In this document: piece after piece, positions 16,603 to 24,965 of the stretch
Position numbering within the stretch: position 1 is the stretch's first letter
How the letters are laid out: every line of letters begins with the position of its first letter
Source of the DNA: Arthrobacter pullicola
GTDB lineage: Bacteria; Actinomycetota; Actinomycetes; Actinomycetales; Micrococcaceae
Length of the DNA: 64,000 nt
Assembly: GCF_014836875.1 (NCBI RefSeq)
Contig: NZ_JACSQC010000002.1
Location: 140,834-204,833, forward strand
Direction: 5' to 3'
The notes under the pieces: generated by a model
The model's input: the letters and a program-made list of their open reading frames with translations, nothing else
What the model was told of the DNA's origin: nothing
Database searches by the model: none
Program-made: the position numbers and the translations under genes

Positions 16603-17919
16603 TCATGCTCCCTTTGCTGCGCGGAAACCGGCGTCGAGGTCCGCGATGATGTCGTCCAGGTGTTCCAGGCCCACCGAGAGCCGCACCAGCCCCGGGCTGA
16701 CGCCCGCCGCTTCCTGTGCTTCCGCGCCCAGCTGGCTGTGGGTGGTCGACGCCGGATGGATCACCAGCGAGCGGACGTCACCTACGTTGGCCACGTGGGA
16801 GTGCAGTTCCAGTGCGTCGACGAAACGCTTTCCGGCTTCCACTCCCCCGGCGATTTCAAAGGAAACGATTGCCCCGGTGCCGCGGGGACCGTACTTGCGT
16901 CCACGTTCGTACCACGGGCTCGACTCCAGCCCTGCGTACGCAACCGAGAGGACGTCGTCGTGCGCTTCAAGCCACTGCGCGACGGCGACCGCGTTGCTCA
17001 CGTGCCGTTCCAGCCGGAGGCTCAGGGTTTCGAGGCCCTGCCCGATGAGGAAAGCATTGAACGGTGAGACAGCCGAACCCAGGTCACGAAGCAGCTGCAC
17101 CCGTGCCTTCAGGATGTAGGCCAGGTTTGCACCCAGTACGCCGTTGGCACCGAGATCCCGCGCGTACACCAGGCCGTTGTAACTCTCGTCCGGGGTGTTG
17201 AAACCGGGGAACTTCTCCGGGTCCGCCCCAAAGTCGAAGTTCCCCGAGTCCACAATCACGCCGGCGATCGCGGTGCCGTGCCCGCCGAGGTACTTGGTGG
17301 CCGAGTGCACCACGATGTCCGCGCCCCATTCGATGGGACGGATCAGGTACGGCGTGGAAAGGGTGTTGTCCACGATCAGCGGGACGCCGGCGTCGTGGGC
17401 GACGGCTGAGATGCCTTCCAGGTCCAGGACATCCTGGCGCGGGTTGGAAACCACTTCGCCGAAGAACGCCTTGGTGTTCGGCTGGACGGCGGCGCGCCAC
17501 TGCTCCAGGTTGTCCGGGTCCGCCACGAAGGTGACGTCGATGCCGAACTTCTTCAGGGTGTGCTTGAACAGGTTGTACGTTCCCCCGTACAGACTGGGGC
17601 TGGCCACAATGTGGTCCCCGGCCTCGGCGACGTTGAGGATGGCATAGGTTTCGGCTGCCTGGCCCGAGGCCAGCAGCAGCGCTCCGAGGCCGCCTTCCAG
17701 CGACGCGATGCGGTTCTCCACCGCCTCCTGCGTGGGATTGCCGATCCGCGTGTAGATCGGTGCGAGTTCCGCCAGCGCAAAGCGGTTGGCAGCCGCTTCC
17801 GCGCTGGGGAACACGAAGGACGTGGTCTGGTAGATCGGCAGGGCACGTGCGCCGGTAACGGCGTCGGGCTCCTGACCTGCGTGGATCTGGCGGGTTTCAA
17901 ACGACCAATTGGCAGACAT
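16603..17919 (-). CDS. metY: O-acetylhomoserine sulfhydrylase MetY
   Basis: PLP enzyme that converts O-acetylhomoserine and sulfide to homocysteine. 438 residues. The PLP lysine is in VVHSATKYLGGHGT, with upstream DNTLSTPYL and the conserved N-terminal FETRQIHAGQEPD. Length is that of the OAH/OAS sulfhydrylase branch, longer than MetB/MetC. A clear AAGGGAG ribosome site precedes the ATG. It is the first gene after the SAM-IV-like leader and is followed by metX. Confidence 0.95.
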   Translation of the reverse strand: MSANWSFETRQIHAGQEPDAVTGARALPIYQTTSFVFPSAEAAANRFALAELAPIYTRIGNPTQEAVENRIASLEGGLGALLLASGQAAETYAILNVAEAGDHIVASPSLYGGTYNLFKHTLKKFGIDVTFVADPDNLEQWRAAVQPNTKAFFGEVVSNPRQDVLDLEGISAVAHDAGVPLIVDNTLSTPYLIRPIEWGADIVVHSATKYLGGHGTAIAGVIVDSGNFDFGADPEKFPGFNTPDESYNGLVYARDLGANGVLGANLAYILKARVQLLRDLGSAVSPFNAFLIGQGLETLSLRLERHVSNAVAVAQWLEAHDDVLSVAYAGLESSPWYERGRKYGPRGTGAIVSFEIAGGVEAGKRFVDALELHSHVANVGDVRSLVIHPASTTHSQLGAEAQEAAGVSPGLVRLSVGLEHLDDIIADLDAGFRAAKGA

Positions 17920-17989
17920 CTTGCTCCCTTTATGACCAGGGGCCCCACAGGAACCGATGCCGGAGGAACTCCGGATTCAGACGTGTGGC

Positions 17990-18105
17990 CCGCGCTTGCC
18001 GTGACATCCTTTTGATGTCCAGCCAGGTCTTCACCCGGGGCACCCCACCGCGGTTGGAGGGTTGCCGGCCAGCAAGCCGGGGCTATCTGCTGGCACTCAT
18101 GACCT
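17990..18105 (-). ncRNA. SAM-IV-type riboswitch before metY-metX
   Basis: The minus-strand leader contains the core of this class: GGTCATGAGTGCCAGC, then GCCCCGGCTTGCTGGC, CGGCAACCCTCC, ACCGCGGTGGGGTGCCCC and GGGTGAAGACC. A GACATC/GATGTC hairpin and CACGGCAAGCGCGG follow. The first segment pairs with GGTGAAGACC to close P1. The remaining 70 nt to metY hold a CCGGAG/CTCCGG hairpin and a segment able to pair near the ribosome site, so control is probably of translation or by early termination. The class was assigned from memory of the consensus. Confidence 0.88.
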
Positions 18106-18111
18106 GTACCC

Positions 18112-18140
18112 ATAGAACCAACGCACGGGCAGTTGCGCAA
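18112..18140 (-). promoter_or_regulatory. Promoter of the metY-metX operon
   Basis: On the minus strand TTGCGC (-35, 18135-18140) is 17 nt from TTCTAT (-10, 18112-18117). That places the transcript start at about 18105, the first base of the riboswitch. The -35 lies inside a 10-bp palindrome GTTGCGCAAC (18132-18141), which could be an operator. Confidence 0.55.
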
Positions 18141-18249
18141 CCCATGTGACGCAACGTGAATCCGTCGTCATTTGGTAACGGAGGCTTCTTTTTTCGTGCT
18201 TAGGGTCGCCTTAGTCGAGACACAGGTCACAACGTGTCAAGATGTTCGC

Positions 18250-18891
18250 ATGCGCCTGGATCACGTCTCTTACGCCTGCGAATCCGACGGCCTCCTGGCC
18301 ACCACGGAACGCATTGCTGCTGCCCTCGGAACCGAGTACGTCAAAGGCGGAGTACACCCCCGCTTTGGCACCCGCAATATGATCCTGCCCCTGGCCAACC
18401 ACCAGTACATCGAGGTGGTGGAGGTCCTGAACCACCCCGCGTCAGACAAGGCTCCTTTTGGCCAGGCCGTCCGCGCCCGGTCCGAGGCCGGCGGCGGCTG
18501 GATGGGCTGGTGCGTTGAGGTTGAGGACCTGGCTCCCTTCGAGGAACGCTTGGGCCGGTCTTCGGTTCCCGGCAACCGGAAATTCCCGGACGGCCAGGAA
18601 CTGACCTGGCGCCAGATCGGCATCAACGGCCTGATCGCGGACCCGCAGGTCCCCTACATGCTGCGCTGGGATGAGGACAAAGCCGATCTGCACCCGTCCC
18701 GCGCCCTGTCCGGAACGGTCTCTTTGGAGTCACTGACCATTGCCGGCTCTGCCGCGCGGGTCACCGAGTGGCTGGGCATGCCGGTCGAGGAACCGCTCGA
18801 ATCCGTGGACGTCACCTGGGTCTCCCCCAAGGGCACCCCCGGCATCATGTCCGTGACTTTCGGAACTCCTTCCGGGCTCGTCGAGATCTAA
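18250..18891 (+). CDS. VOC superfamily (glyoxalase-like) protein
   Basis: 213 residues from the ATG at 18250 (MRLDHVSYAC), where the VOC fold begins; an earlier in-frame start would add 26 residues that do not look like the family. Conserved pieces are LDHVSYA, the GGVHPRFGTRNMILPL strand and HQYIEVVEV, with a second half of similar fold from about residue 145. It resembles the glyoxalase-like (Glyoxalase_3) group of unknown reaction. It is divergent from metY, with the riboswitch leader between them. Confidence 0.8.
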   Translation: MRLDHVSYACESDGLLATTERIAAALGTEYVKGGVHPRFGTRNMILPLANHQYIEVVEVLNHPASDKAPFGQAVRARSEAGGGWMGWCVEVEDLAPFEERLGRSSVPGNRKFPDGQELTWRQIGINGLIADPQVPYMLRWDEDKADLHPSRALSGTVSLESLTIAGSAARVTEWLGMPVEEPLESVDVTWVSPKGTPGIMSVTFGTPSGLVEI

Positions 18892-18899
18892 TTAGTCTG

Positions 18900-18955
18900 C
18901 TGCCGGTTTGGGACATCGCTCCGGTCCGCGGCGGCAGCGATGTCACTAACCGCAG
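18900..18955. repeat. 57-bp hairpin repeat, copy A (decayed outer arm)
   Basis: Nearly identical to 19977-20033. It begins CTGCCGGTTTGGGACATCGC. The inner arms CATCGCT/AGCGATG pair perfectly, while the outer right arm is mutated (TCACTAACCGCAG). Together the two copies imply a parent hairpin with 21-bp arms and a 15-nt loop. It sits 9 bp after the VOC gene stop. Confidence 0.85.
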
Positions 18956-19017
18956 CGTTTTCCACAATGGGCTGACGCGTCATCGCGGAATGCCTCTTGG
19001 CCGTCCAAGCTTGGCGG

Positions 19018-19971
19018 ATGAATCCGGAACTCATTTACACGGCCGACGTTGACGCTTACGGTGCCGGTAGACACTCCCTCGCCCCGCGGTGCCGGTCCGG
19101 GGAACTCATTCGGATTCGTGCCGGCGTCTACATTCCGTCGAGAATCTGGCACCAGCTGTCCGCGTGGGAGCGTGACAGGACACGGATTCGGGCAGCCGTT
19201 GAGCGGGGACCGAGAAGCCGAATCCTGATCCAGCAGTCTGCCGCACCTTTCTGGGCGCTGCCAGTCCTCGGCACCTCCGACAGCATTATGCTGCTGGCCG
19301 TACTCCCATCCCATGGCAGGAAACGCGGAGATCTTAGGTGGACGGTACGCAAACTCGTGGAGCCGGTTACGGAGGTTGCCGGTGTTCGCCTGACATCCCG
19401 GGCACAGACTGTCCTCGACATGGCGGCCTATCTGCCCTTTGAACGGGCCGTTCCAGCCATGGACCGCGTGCTGCGGCCGGATCCGGTGCTTGGCTTCCTT
19501 GCGCTCACGAAAGAGCGGCTATGGAAGCTGGCCGATGGTCTGCCCGACCTAACCAAGCAGAACCGCGCCAAGCGCGTCATCGATTTCGCCGACCGGCGCT
19601 CGGAGTCCCCGGGTGAGTCCTACTCCCGGGCCATGCTGCACCGGCATGGGTTTCCGGTGCCTGAGCTGCAGCACGAGTTCGTTACTCCCGCAGGCCGCTT
19701 CCGCACCGATTTCTTCTGGAAGGACCAGGGCCTGGTTGGGGAATTCGACGGCGCGGGGAAGTACGGCAGAGGCCCTGCCGCCGAGGCACCGTCCTGGGAT
19801 ACCCTGCTCCAGGAAAAGCAGCGCGAAGACGCTATCCGCGCCACCGGTGTCGGGTTTGTGCGCTGGTCATGGGCCGACGTCGGGAAGCCGGCGCAGCATC
19901 CGGACGGGATGGTTCAGCGGCTGATGCGCGCCGGGTTGCCCCGCCTGCCCCGTTTACGGTCCTCCAAATGA
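19018..19971 (+). CDS. AbiEi-like antitoxin-domain / DUF559-like protein
   Basis: 317 residues from ATG 19018; a TTG seven codons upstream is possible. The N-terminal part (residues 1-60) resembles the AbiEi antitoxin winged helix (RSGELIRIRAGVYIPSRIW). The middle resembles the AbiEi body (GVRLTSRAQTVLDMA). The C-terminal 100 residues look like a DUF559/Vsr-type nuclease fold (ESYSRAMLHRHGFPVPELQ, FRTDFFWKDQGLVGEFDGAGKYG, QREDAIRATGVGFVRWSWAD). No AbiEii toxin is adjacent. Two hairpin repeats flank it, suggesting it arrived as a unit. The nuclease reading is inferred from fold-like motifs only. Confidence 0.7.
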   Translation: MNPELIYTADVDAYGAGRHSLAPRCRSGELIRIRAGVYIPSRIWHQLSAWERDRTRIRAAVERGPRSRILIQQSAAPFWALPVLGTSDSIMLLAVLPSHGRKRGDLRWTVRKLVEPVTEVAGVRLTSRAQTVLDMAAYLPFERAVPAMDRVLRPDPVLGFLALTKERLWKLADGLPDLTKQNRAKRVIDFADRRSESPGESYSRAMLHRHGFPVPELQHEFVTPAGRFRTDFFWKDQGLVGEFDGAGKYGRGPAAEAPSWDTLLQEKQREDAIRATGVGFVRWSWADVGKPAQHPDGMVQRLMRAGLPRLPRLRSSK

Positions 19972-19976
19972 TCCTT

Positions 19977-20033
19977 CTGCCGGTTTGGGAGATCGCTCCG
20001 GTCCGCGGCGGCAGCAATGTCCCAAACCGGCAG
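19977..20033. repeat. 57-bp hairpin repeat, copy B (intact outer arms)
   Basis: Outer arms CTGCCGGTTTGGGA and TCCCAAACCGGCAG pair perfectly over 14 bp; the inner arm has lost pairing (GATCGCT/AGCAATG). It begins 6 bp after the AbiEi-like gene and lies in the same orientation as copy A. As a hairpin it could also end transcription between this gene and the convergent GH2 gene. Confidence 0.85.
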
Positions 20034-20056
20034 CAGTCCCCGTCATGCACACACCC

Positions 20057-21895
20057 CTACGCCGACAACCCCCGGACCAGCGCAGCATTGACCTCCCGGA
20101 CCATGCCCGGGTCAAGCTTCAGGATCTTCCGGTCGTAGGTGAGCAGCCCGTTGACTTCGTCCTCGACATCGCTTAGCTGGGTGTAGACCGTGGCGGCCAG
20201 CCCCTGCCCCACGGCCGGTTCGATCTGGGTCCGGTGCAGTTCGGTGAAGGCGCGTTCGAGTTCCTGCCGGCTGTGCAGGGTTTTTCCGTAGCCAAAGACC
20301 TTGCTGTTCCAGGTGTGCCCGGGTACCGGGAGACTGAAGCCGCCGTATTCGGAAAGCACGATCGCGCGGGGATCACGCTGCCAGCGTTTGCGGATGTGGA
20401 AGTGGACAGCGTAGACGTGCAGGCTTTTGGTGTCTCCGGCGCCCTGATCGTGCCAGCCGCTGGCGTGGTCGATTCCGCGGGTGGGGTCCAGGTCCCGCAG
20501 CTCCGCGGCAATGGCAGCGGCGTCGAACTGGCCCCAGCCTTCGTTGAAGGGGACCCACATTGCGAGGCTGGGCACGCTGCGCAGCAGTTCCACCGTCTCC
20601 CGCATTTCCCGCCGGAAGGTTTCCCGCCCGGCTGCATCGCTGCGCCCGAACTTGGCGTACCGGCGGTCGCTGCGGCTGCCGCGGCCCGGAAGCGGCAGCA
20701 GTTCCGGCGCCCGGCCGTTTCCGAGGCCGCCGTTGACCAGGTCCTGCCAGACCAGCATGCCGAGCCGGTCGCAGTGGTAGTACCAGCGCAGCGGTTCGAT
20801 CTTGATGTGCTTCCGCAGCATCGTGAACCCCAGGTCCTTGGCGGTCTGGATGTCGTGGACCATGGCTGCGTCCGCCGGAGCAGTGTAGAGCCCGTCAGGC
20901 CAGTACCCCTGGTCCAGCACTCCGGCATGGAAGTAGGGGCGCCCGTTGAGCAGCAGCCGCTGATGCCCGCGCCCGTCCCGCCCAACCCCGAAGGTGCGCA
21001 GGCCGAAGTAGCTCTGCACCGTGTCCTGCCCCAGCCGGACGCTCACCGAGTACAGGAAGGGATCCTCCGGACTCCACACCCGCGGGCGCGGCACCTGCAG
21101 GCGCAGCGGCTCCCCTGGCGCCGTTGTTCCGCGGGCCACTTCGACGCCGTCGGCTGTCACCACGATTTCCGCGCTGTCAGCACCGATGCCACTGTGGTTC
21201 CCATCTGGAACCGTCCCCGGGGCAACTACCTGCCCTGTGTCCACCCCGGCGGCCGTACCGGCATAAACCGTAAAGTCAGCAGCATCCAGCGACGCCAAGG
21301 GCGTCATCACCACGTCCTGGATCCAGGTCGGGGGAACTGTCTCCAGCCAGACGGTCTGCCAGATTCCGGACTGCGCCGTGTACCAGATGCCTCCGCGCTC
21401 CAGCTTTTGCTTTCCACGGGAGGCTCCGGTGGTATCGGATCCGTCGAGCACCCGCACCACCAGTTCCTGCTCCTGACCGGGGAGCAGGAGGTCGGTGATA
21501 TCGAGGCTGAAGGGCAGATACCCGCCGTCGTGCGTGCCTGCGGGGCGGCCGTTCACGGTCACGGCGCAGGACTGGTCAACCGCTCCAAAATGCAGCAGGA
21601 CCCGCCCGGCATCCGCCGGACCTAAGCCGGACACCGAAAAGGTACGCCGGTACCAGAGCGCTTCCTGCGGCTGCAGTTGGCGTTCGACGCCGGAGAGCGG
21701 CGCTTCGGGCGAAAACGGCACCAGGATTTTCCCGTCCCAGGCTTCTGGCTGCTCCGAATGCCCGGCAGGCGTGAAGGCGTAGTCCCAGCTTCCGTTGAGG
21801 CTACTCCAGTTCCCCCGGACCAGCTGGGGCCGGGGGTATTCCGGCAGGACATTACCGGGATCCAGGGTCTCGCCCCAGACTGTTTTCAAGGCCAT
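20057..21895 (-). CDS. Glycoside hydrolase family 2 protein (beta-galactosidase/glucuronidase-like)
   Basis: 612 residues: jelly-roll sugar-binding domain (about 1-190; GNWSSLNGSWDYAF), immunoglobulin-like domain (about 190-310) and TIM barrel. The catalytic acid/base is Glu in VPFNEGWGQF and the nucleophile Glu is in IVLSEYGGFSLP, so both are present. There is no signal peptide, so it is intracellular. It is shorter than LacZ and nearer to the small GH2 group. Sugar specificity (galactose, glucuronate or mannose) is not decidable. It lies 6 bp from the CPBP gene on the same strand. Confidence 0.88.
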   Translation of the reverse strand: MALKTVWGETLDPGNVLPEYPRPQLVRGNWSSLNGSWDYAFTPAGHSEQPEAWDGKILVPFSPEAPLSGVERQLQPQEALWYRRTFSVSGLGPADAGRVLLHFGAVDQSCAVTVNGRPAGTHDGGYLPFSLDITDLLLPGQEQELVVRVLDGSDTTGASRGKQKLERGGIWYTAQSGIWQTVWLETVPPTWIQDVVMTPLASLDAADFTVYAGTAAGVDTGQVVAPGTVPDGNHSGIGADSAEIVVTADGVEVARGTTAPGEPLRLQVPRPRVWSPEDPFLYSVSVRLGQDTVQSYFGLRTFGVGRDGRGHQRLLLNGRPYFHAGVLDQGYWPDGLYTAPADAAMVHDIQTAKDLGFTMLRKHIKIEPLRWYYHCDRLGMLVWQDLVNGGLGNGRAPELLPLPGRGSRSDRRYAKFGRSDAAGRETFRREMRETVELLRSVPSLAMWVPFNEGWGQFDAAAIAAELRDLDPTRGIDHASGWHDQGAGDTKSLHVYAVHFHIRKRWQRDPRAIVLSEYGGFSLPVPGHTWNSKVFGYGKTLHSRQELERAFTELHRTQIEPAVGQGLAATVYTQLSDVEDEVNGLLTYDRKILKLDPGMVREVNAALVRGLSA

Positions 21896-21901
21896 GCGGC
21901 G

Positions 21902-22687
21902 CTAGTCTCCGATTCCAATGGCTGAGCCGAACAGGGCAAAGCCCACGAATCCGGCAATATCCACCAGGGCGTGGGCGATGACCAGCGGCATCACGCGCCT
22001 GATTTTGTAATAGACGTACCCGAAGATCAGTCCCATCACGAAGTTGCCGATGCCGGGACCGATCCCCTGGTACAGGTGGTAGCTGGCCCGGATCAGCGCA
22101 CTGGTGAGGATCATGGCGGGCACACCCCAGCCCAGTGCCCGGAGCCGGGTGAACAGGTAGCCCACCACGATCACCTCTTCCAGCACGGCATGACGCAGCG
22201 CTGAGAGGATCAGCACCGGCAGGGTCCACCAGTAGGTATCCAAGGCCGCAGGAATGAGCGCCGTCGTAATTCCCAGTGCCCGGCCGGCAGCGTACACACC
22301 GAGCGTCCCTGCGCCGATCACGGCCGCGAGCCCAACGCCCAGGCCAAAGTCCCGCACCGGCCGCGAGAACGTGAATCCAATCCGCCGGAAGGCGGACTTA
22401 CCGGGTTCGGTGAGCAGGAACAGCACCAGCGCCACGGGCATCAGCGAGAAGAAAATTCCCAGCAGCTGGTACAGCAGATCGAAAAACGGACTCTGCGCCA
22501 GCACTGGATTCAGCGTGGTGGTTTGCCCGGCGAGCGGCCCCTGCGTCATCTTGTCCGCCAGCCGGACGATCGCATAGACACCGGATTGGCCGAGCGAAAG
22601 CCCCAGCACGATCAGGATTTCCGCGGTGATTCTCCGGCGTGCCCGCGGTTCCAGGGCAGGGGCGGGAACGGTGGAGGCTGGGCGCAT
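21902..22687 (-). CDS. CPBP family intramembrane metalloprotease
   Basis: 261 residues from ATG 22687 (MRPASTVPA); the longer open frame upstream is unlike a membrane protein. Six to eight membrane segments are visible. The CPBP (Abi) motifs are present: EE in HAVLEEVIVVGYLF, then the R..H segment ALIRASYHLYQG and a late His/Asp segment VIAHALVDIAGF. Family members include type II CAAX proteases and bacteriocin-immunity proteins. It is upstream of, and probably co-transcribed with, the GH2 gene. Confidence 0.87.
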   Translation of the reverse strand: MRPASTVPAPALEPRARRRITAEILIVLGLSLGQSGVYAIVRLADKMTQGPLAGQTTTLNPVLAQSPFFDLLYQLLGIFFSLMPVALVLFLLTEPGKSAFRRIGFTFSRPVRDFGLGVGLAAVIGAGTLGVYAAGRALGITTALIPAALDTYWWTLPVLILSALRHAVLEEVIVVGYLFTRLRALGWGVPAMILTSALIRASYHLYQGIGPGIGNFVMGLIFGYVYYKIRRVMPLVIAHALVDIAGFVGFALFGSAIGIGD

Positions 22688-22754
22688 GTGCCTATTCTGC
22701 CTGATCCGGGGCTCCTGTGCCGGGGCAGGAACGCTTGCGGAAGGCGGAGGAATG

Positions 22755-22773
22755 CATTTCACTGGTTGAAATG
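22755..22773. promoter_or_regulatory. Perfect palindrome between CPBP gene and hutH
   Basis: CATTTCACTGGTTGAAATG is a 7-bp inverted repeat around 5 bp, extended by one more G/C pair on each side. It lies between the divergent starts (22687 and 22846). The TTTCAnnnnnTGAAA form is typical of IclR-family operators, which often control histidine or aromatic catabolism, but no such regulator gene is in the window. Confidence 0.55.
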
Positions 22774-22845
22774 CCAGTACCATTCTTCGGCATTTGATTC
22801 CGTTCCCGATGCACGCCGCATCGGATCCAGGCATTGTGAGGTTTC

Positions 22846-24420
22846 GTGATTTCCCCCCAAAGCACCGCCGTTACCGTGGCCATCGGCCCCGGCCCGCTCG
22901 ACCCCGCCTCAATCCTCGCCGTCGCCCGGGGCGGCGCCGCGGTCCAGCTGGCCCCGGAGGCCCTGGCCGCCATGGAGTCCTCCCATGCGGTCATTGATGC
23001 CCTTGCTGCGGACACGCTGCCCCACTACGGCGTCTCCACCGGTTTCGGGGCACTGGCCACCAAGCAGATCCCTCCGGAACAGCGGGCGGAGCTGCAGCGC
23101 TCCCTGATCCGCAGCCACGCGGCTTCCACGGGGACGGAGGTGGACCGTGAGGTCGTCCGTGCGCTGATGGTCAACCGGCTCTCCACGCTCGCGACCGGGC
23201 GCACCGGGGTCCGCCCCGCCGTCGCGCAGGCGTACGCGGCACTGCTGAATGCGGGCATCACCCCCGTCATCGGTGAGTATGGGTCGCTGGGCTGTTCGGG
23301 GGACCTCGCTCCCCTGTCCCACTGCGCGCTGGCGCTGATGGGTGAAGGCCGGGTGCGCGACGCCGGCGGTCAGGCCATGGACGCGTCCGAGGCTTTGGCG
23401 GCGGCTGGGTTGGAACCCCTGGAGCTGAAAGAGAAGGAAGGACTGGCCCTGATCAACGGCACCGACGGCATGTTGGGGATGCTGACCATGGCCATCGCGG
23501 ACCTGCAGCAGCTGCTCACAACCGCGGATATCGCCGCAGCCATGAGCGTCGAGGGGCTGCTCGGCACCGCCGCGGTCTTCGCGGCAGATCTGCAGGGGCT
23601 GCGTCCACAGCCGGGGCAGGCGGAGTCCGCAGCCAATATCCGGGCCGTGCTCGCCGGCTCATCCCTGGTGGAGGAGCAGAACGGTGAAACGTTCACCCGG
23701 GTCCAGGACGCCTACTCACTGCGGTGCGCTCCGCAGGTGCATGGCGCGGCCCGGTCCACCCTCGCCCACGCTGAACACGTTGCGGCCTGTGAACGGGCCT
23801 CTGCGATCGACAATCCGGTGGTCACGGTGGACGGGCGCGTGGAATCGAACGGTAATTTCCATGGCGCCCCGGTGGGCTACGTCCTGGACTTCCTCGCCAT
23901 CGCCGTCGCGGATGTGGCTTCTATGAGCGAGCGGCGGACTGACCGCTTCCTGGACCGCAACCGCAGCCACGGACTGAACCCGTTCCTCGCCCACGATCCC
24001 GGCGTCGATTCCGGACACATGATCGCCCAGTACACGCAGGCCGGGATCGTTTCGGAACTTAAGCGGCTGGCGGTTCCCGCTTCAGTCGACTCCATCCCGT
24101 CCTCTGCCATGCAGGAGGACCACGTTTCGATGGGCTGGGCCGCTGGGCTGAAACTGCGCCGTGCGCTGGACGGGCTGGCGCGGGTGCTGGCCGTGGAACT
24201 GCTGACTTCCGCCCGTGCGCTGGACATGCGCGACGGCGGCATCGGCACCGCCCGGAGCGCTCCGGTGTCCACCGCCGTGCGCAGCGTCATCCGCACCCAG
24301 GTCCAAGGGCCGGGTCCGGACCGTTTCCTGGCACCGGAGATTGAAGCCGTCTACACGTTGGTTTTAGACGGCAGCCTGCTGGCAGCGGCGAACAGTGTGC
24401 TGGAGAAGCCGCTCGACTAA
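22846..24420 (+). CDS. hutH: Histidine ammonia-lyase HutH
   Basis: Deaminates histidine to urocanate. 524 residues; GTG start. YGVSTGFG, the MIO loop GSLGCSGDLAPLSH (about residues 144-157), the QDAYSLRC segment and the SNGNFHG segment identify the family. The tripeptide that forms the MIO group reads Cys-Ser-Gly instead of the common Ala-Ser-Gly; I recall this variant from actinobacterial HAL. Other hut genes are not adjacent; acyP follows 9 bp later. Confidence 0.95.
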   Translation: MISPQSTAVTVAIGPGPLDPASILAVARGGAAVQLAPEALAAMESSHAVIDALAADTLPHYGVSTGFGALATKQIPPEQRAELQRSLIRSHAASTGTEVDREVVRALMVNRLSTLATGRTGVRPAVAQAYAALLNAGITPVIGEYGSLGCSGDLAPLSHCALALMGEGRVRDAGGQAMDASEALAAAGLEPLELKEKEGLALINGTDGMLGMLTMAIADLQQLLTTADIAAAMSVEGLLGTAAVFAADLQGLRPQPGQAESAANIRAVLAGSSLVEEQNGETFTRVQDAYSLRCAPQVHGAARSTLAHAEHVAACERASAIDNPVVTVDGRVESNGNFHGAPVGYVLDFLAIAVADVASMSERRTDRFLDRNRSHGLNPFLAHDPGVDSGHMIAQYTQAGIVSELKRLAVPASVDSIPSSAMQEDHVSMGWAAGLKLRRALDGLARVLAVELLTSARALDMRDGGIGTARSAPVSTAVRSVIRTQVQGPGPDRFLAPEIEAVYTLVLDGSLLAAANSVLEKPLD

Positions 24421-24429
24421 GCTGCGGGC

Positions 24430-24735
24430 ATGGATTCAGAGCAGCCATTCGACGGGCCGGGCAACACCATCCGGGTTACCGCAGTAGTCAACGGTCTGGT
24501 TCAGGGTGTGGGCTTCCGCTACTGGGTCATGCGGCGTGCCTTGAAGCTGGGACTGACCGGGACGGTGGTCAACCGCGCTGACGGGTCAGTATTAATCACG
24601 GCGGAAGGCCTGCCGTCGGCCGTGGACGGGCTGCTGGAGCAGGTGCGGTCCCCGTCGGCTCCAGGGGCGGTGCACGACGTCGAAGAGCACCGGTCCGCCG
24701 CCACGGGAGAGTTTGAGGGATTCGCCGCGGGTTAA
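24430..24735 (+). CDS. acyP: Acylphosphatase
   Basis: Hydrolyses carboxyl-phosphate bonds. 101 residues: the conserved block GLVQGVGFRYWVMRRA (catalytic Arg and phosphate cradle) and GLTGTVVNRADGSVLI, where the usual GWVRN Asn becomes the Asn of VVNRADG. The protein carries about 12 extra residues at the N-terminus. It is 9 bp from hutH and probably co-transcribed, without an obvious metabolic link. Confidence 0.92.
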   Translation: MDSEQPFDGPGNTIRVTAVVNGLVQGVGFRYWVMRRALKLGLTGTVVNRADGSVLITAEGLPSAVDGLLEQVRSPSAPGAVHDVEEHRSAATGEFEGFAAG

Positions 24736-24754
24736 AGTGGCCGGACATGAAGAA

Positions 24755-24804
24755 CGCCGGCAGACTGTGGGTTGGTTGGGGGGAACAACCCTAGTCTGCC
24801 GGCG
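24755..24804. terminator. Long hairpin after acyP
   Basis: A 12-bp perfect stem (24755-24766 with 24793-24804) encloses a second pairing GGGTTG/CAACCC. There is no T-run on either side. It lies 19 bp after acyP and well before the convergent gene ending at 24966, so it probably ends the hutH-acyP transcript. The other 160 bases up to 24965 show nothing recognisable. Confidence 0.6.
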
Positions 24805-24965
24805 CCGGATAGTTCACTACGCTATCCATTCATCACTCGCACCCTTATGAGGTACTAACTACGTTAAAGCACCGTTCTGGAAGGCTCCTGTCAGCAAGCT
24901 GGCAACTCCCTGAGAGCGGGTCCAGCCACCGGCCGGAAGCCCCTGGGGCTGCGGGCCCGAGGAGC

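Noticed and set aside
24747-24794. 15-codon open frame with two Trp codons inside the hairpin after acyP
   Set aside because: Considered as a leader peptide, but no biosynthetic gene follows on that strand; the next gene is convergent. Probably chance within a terminator.
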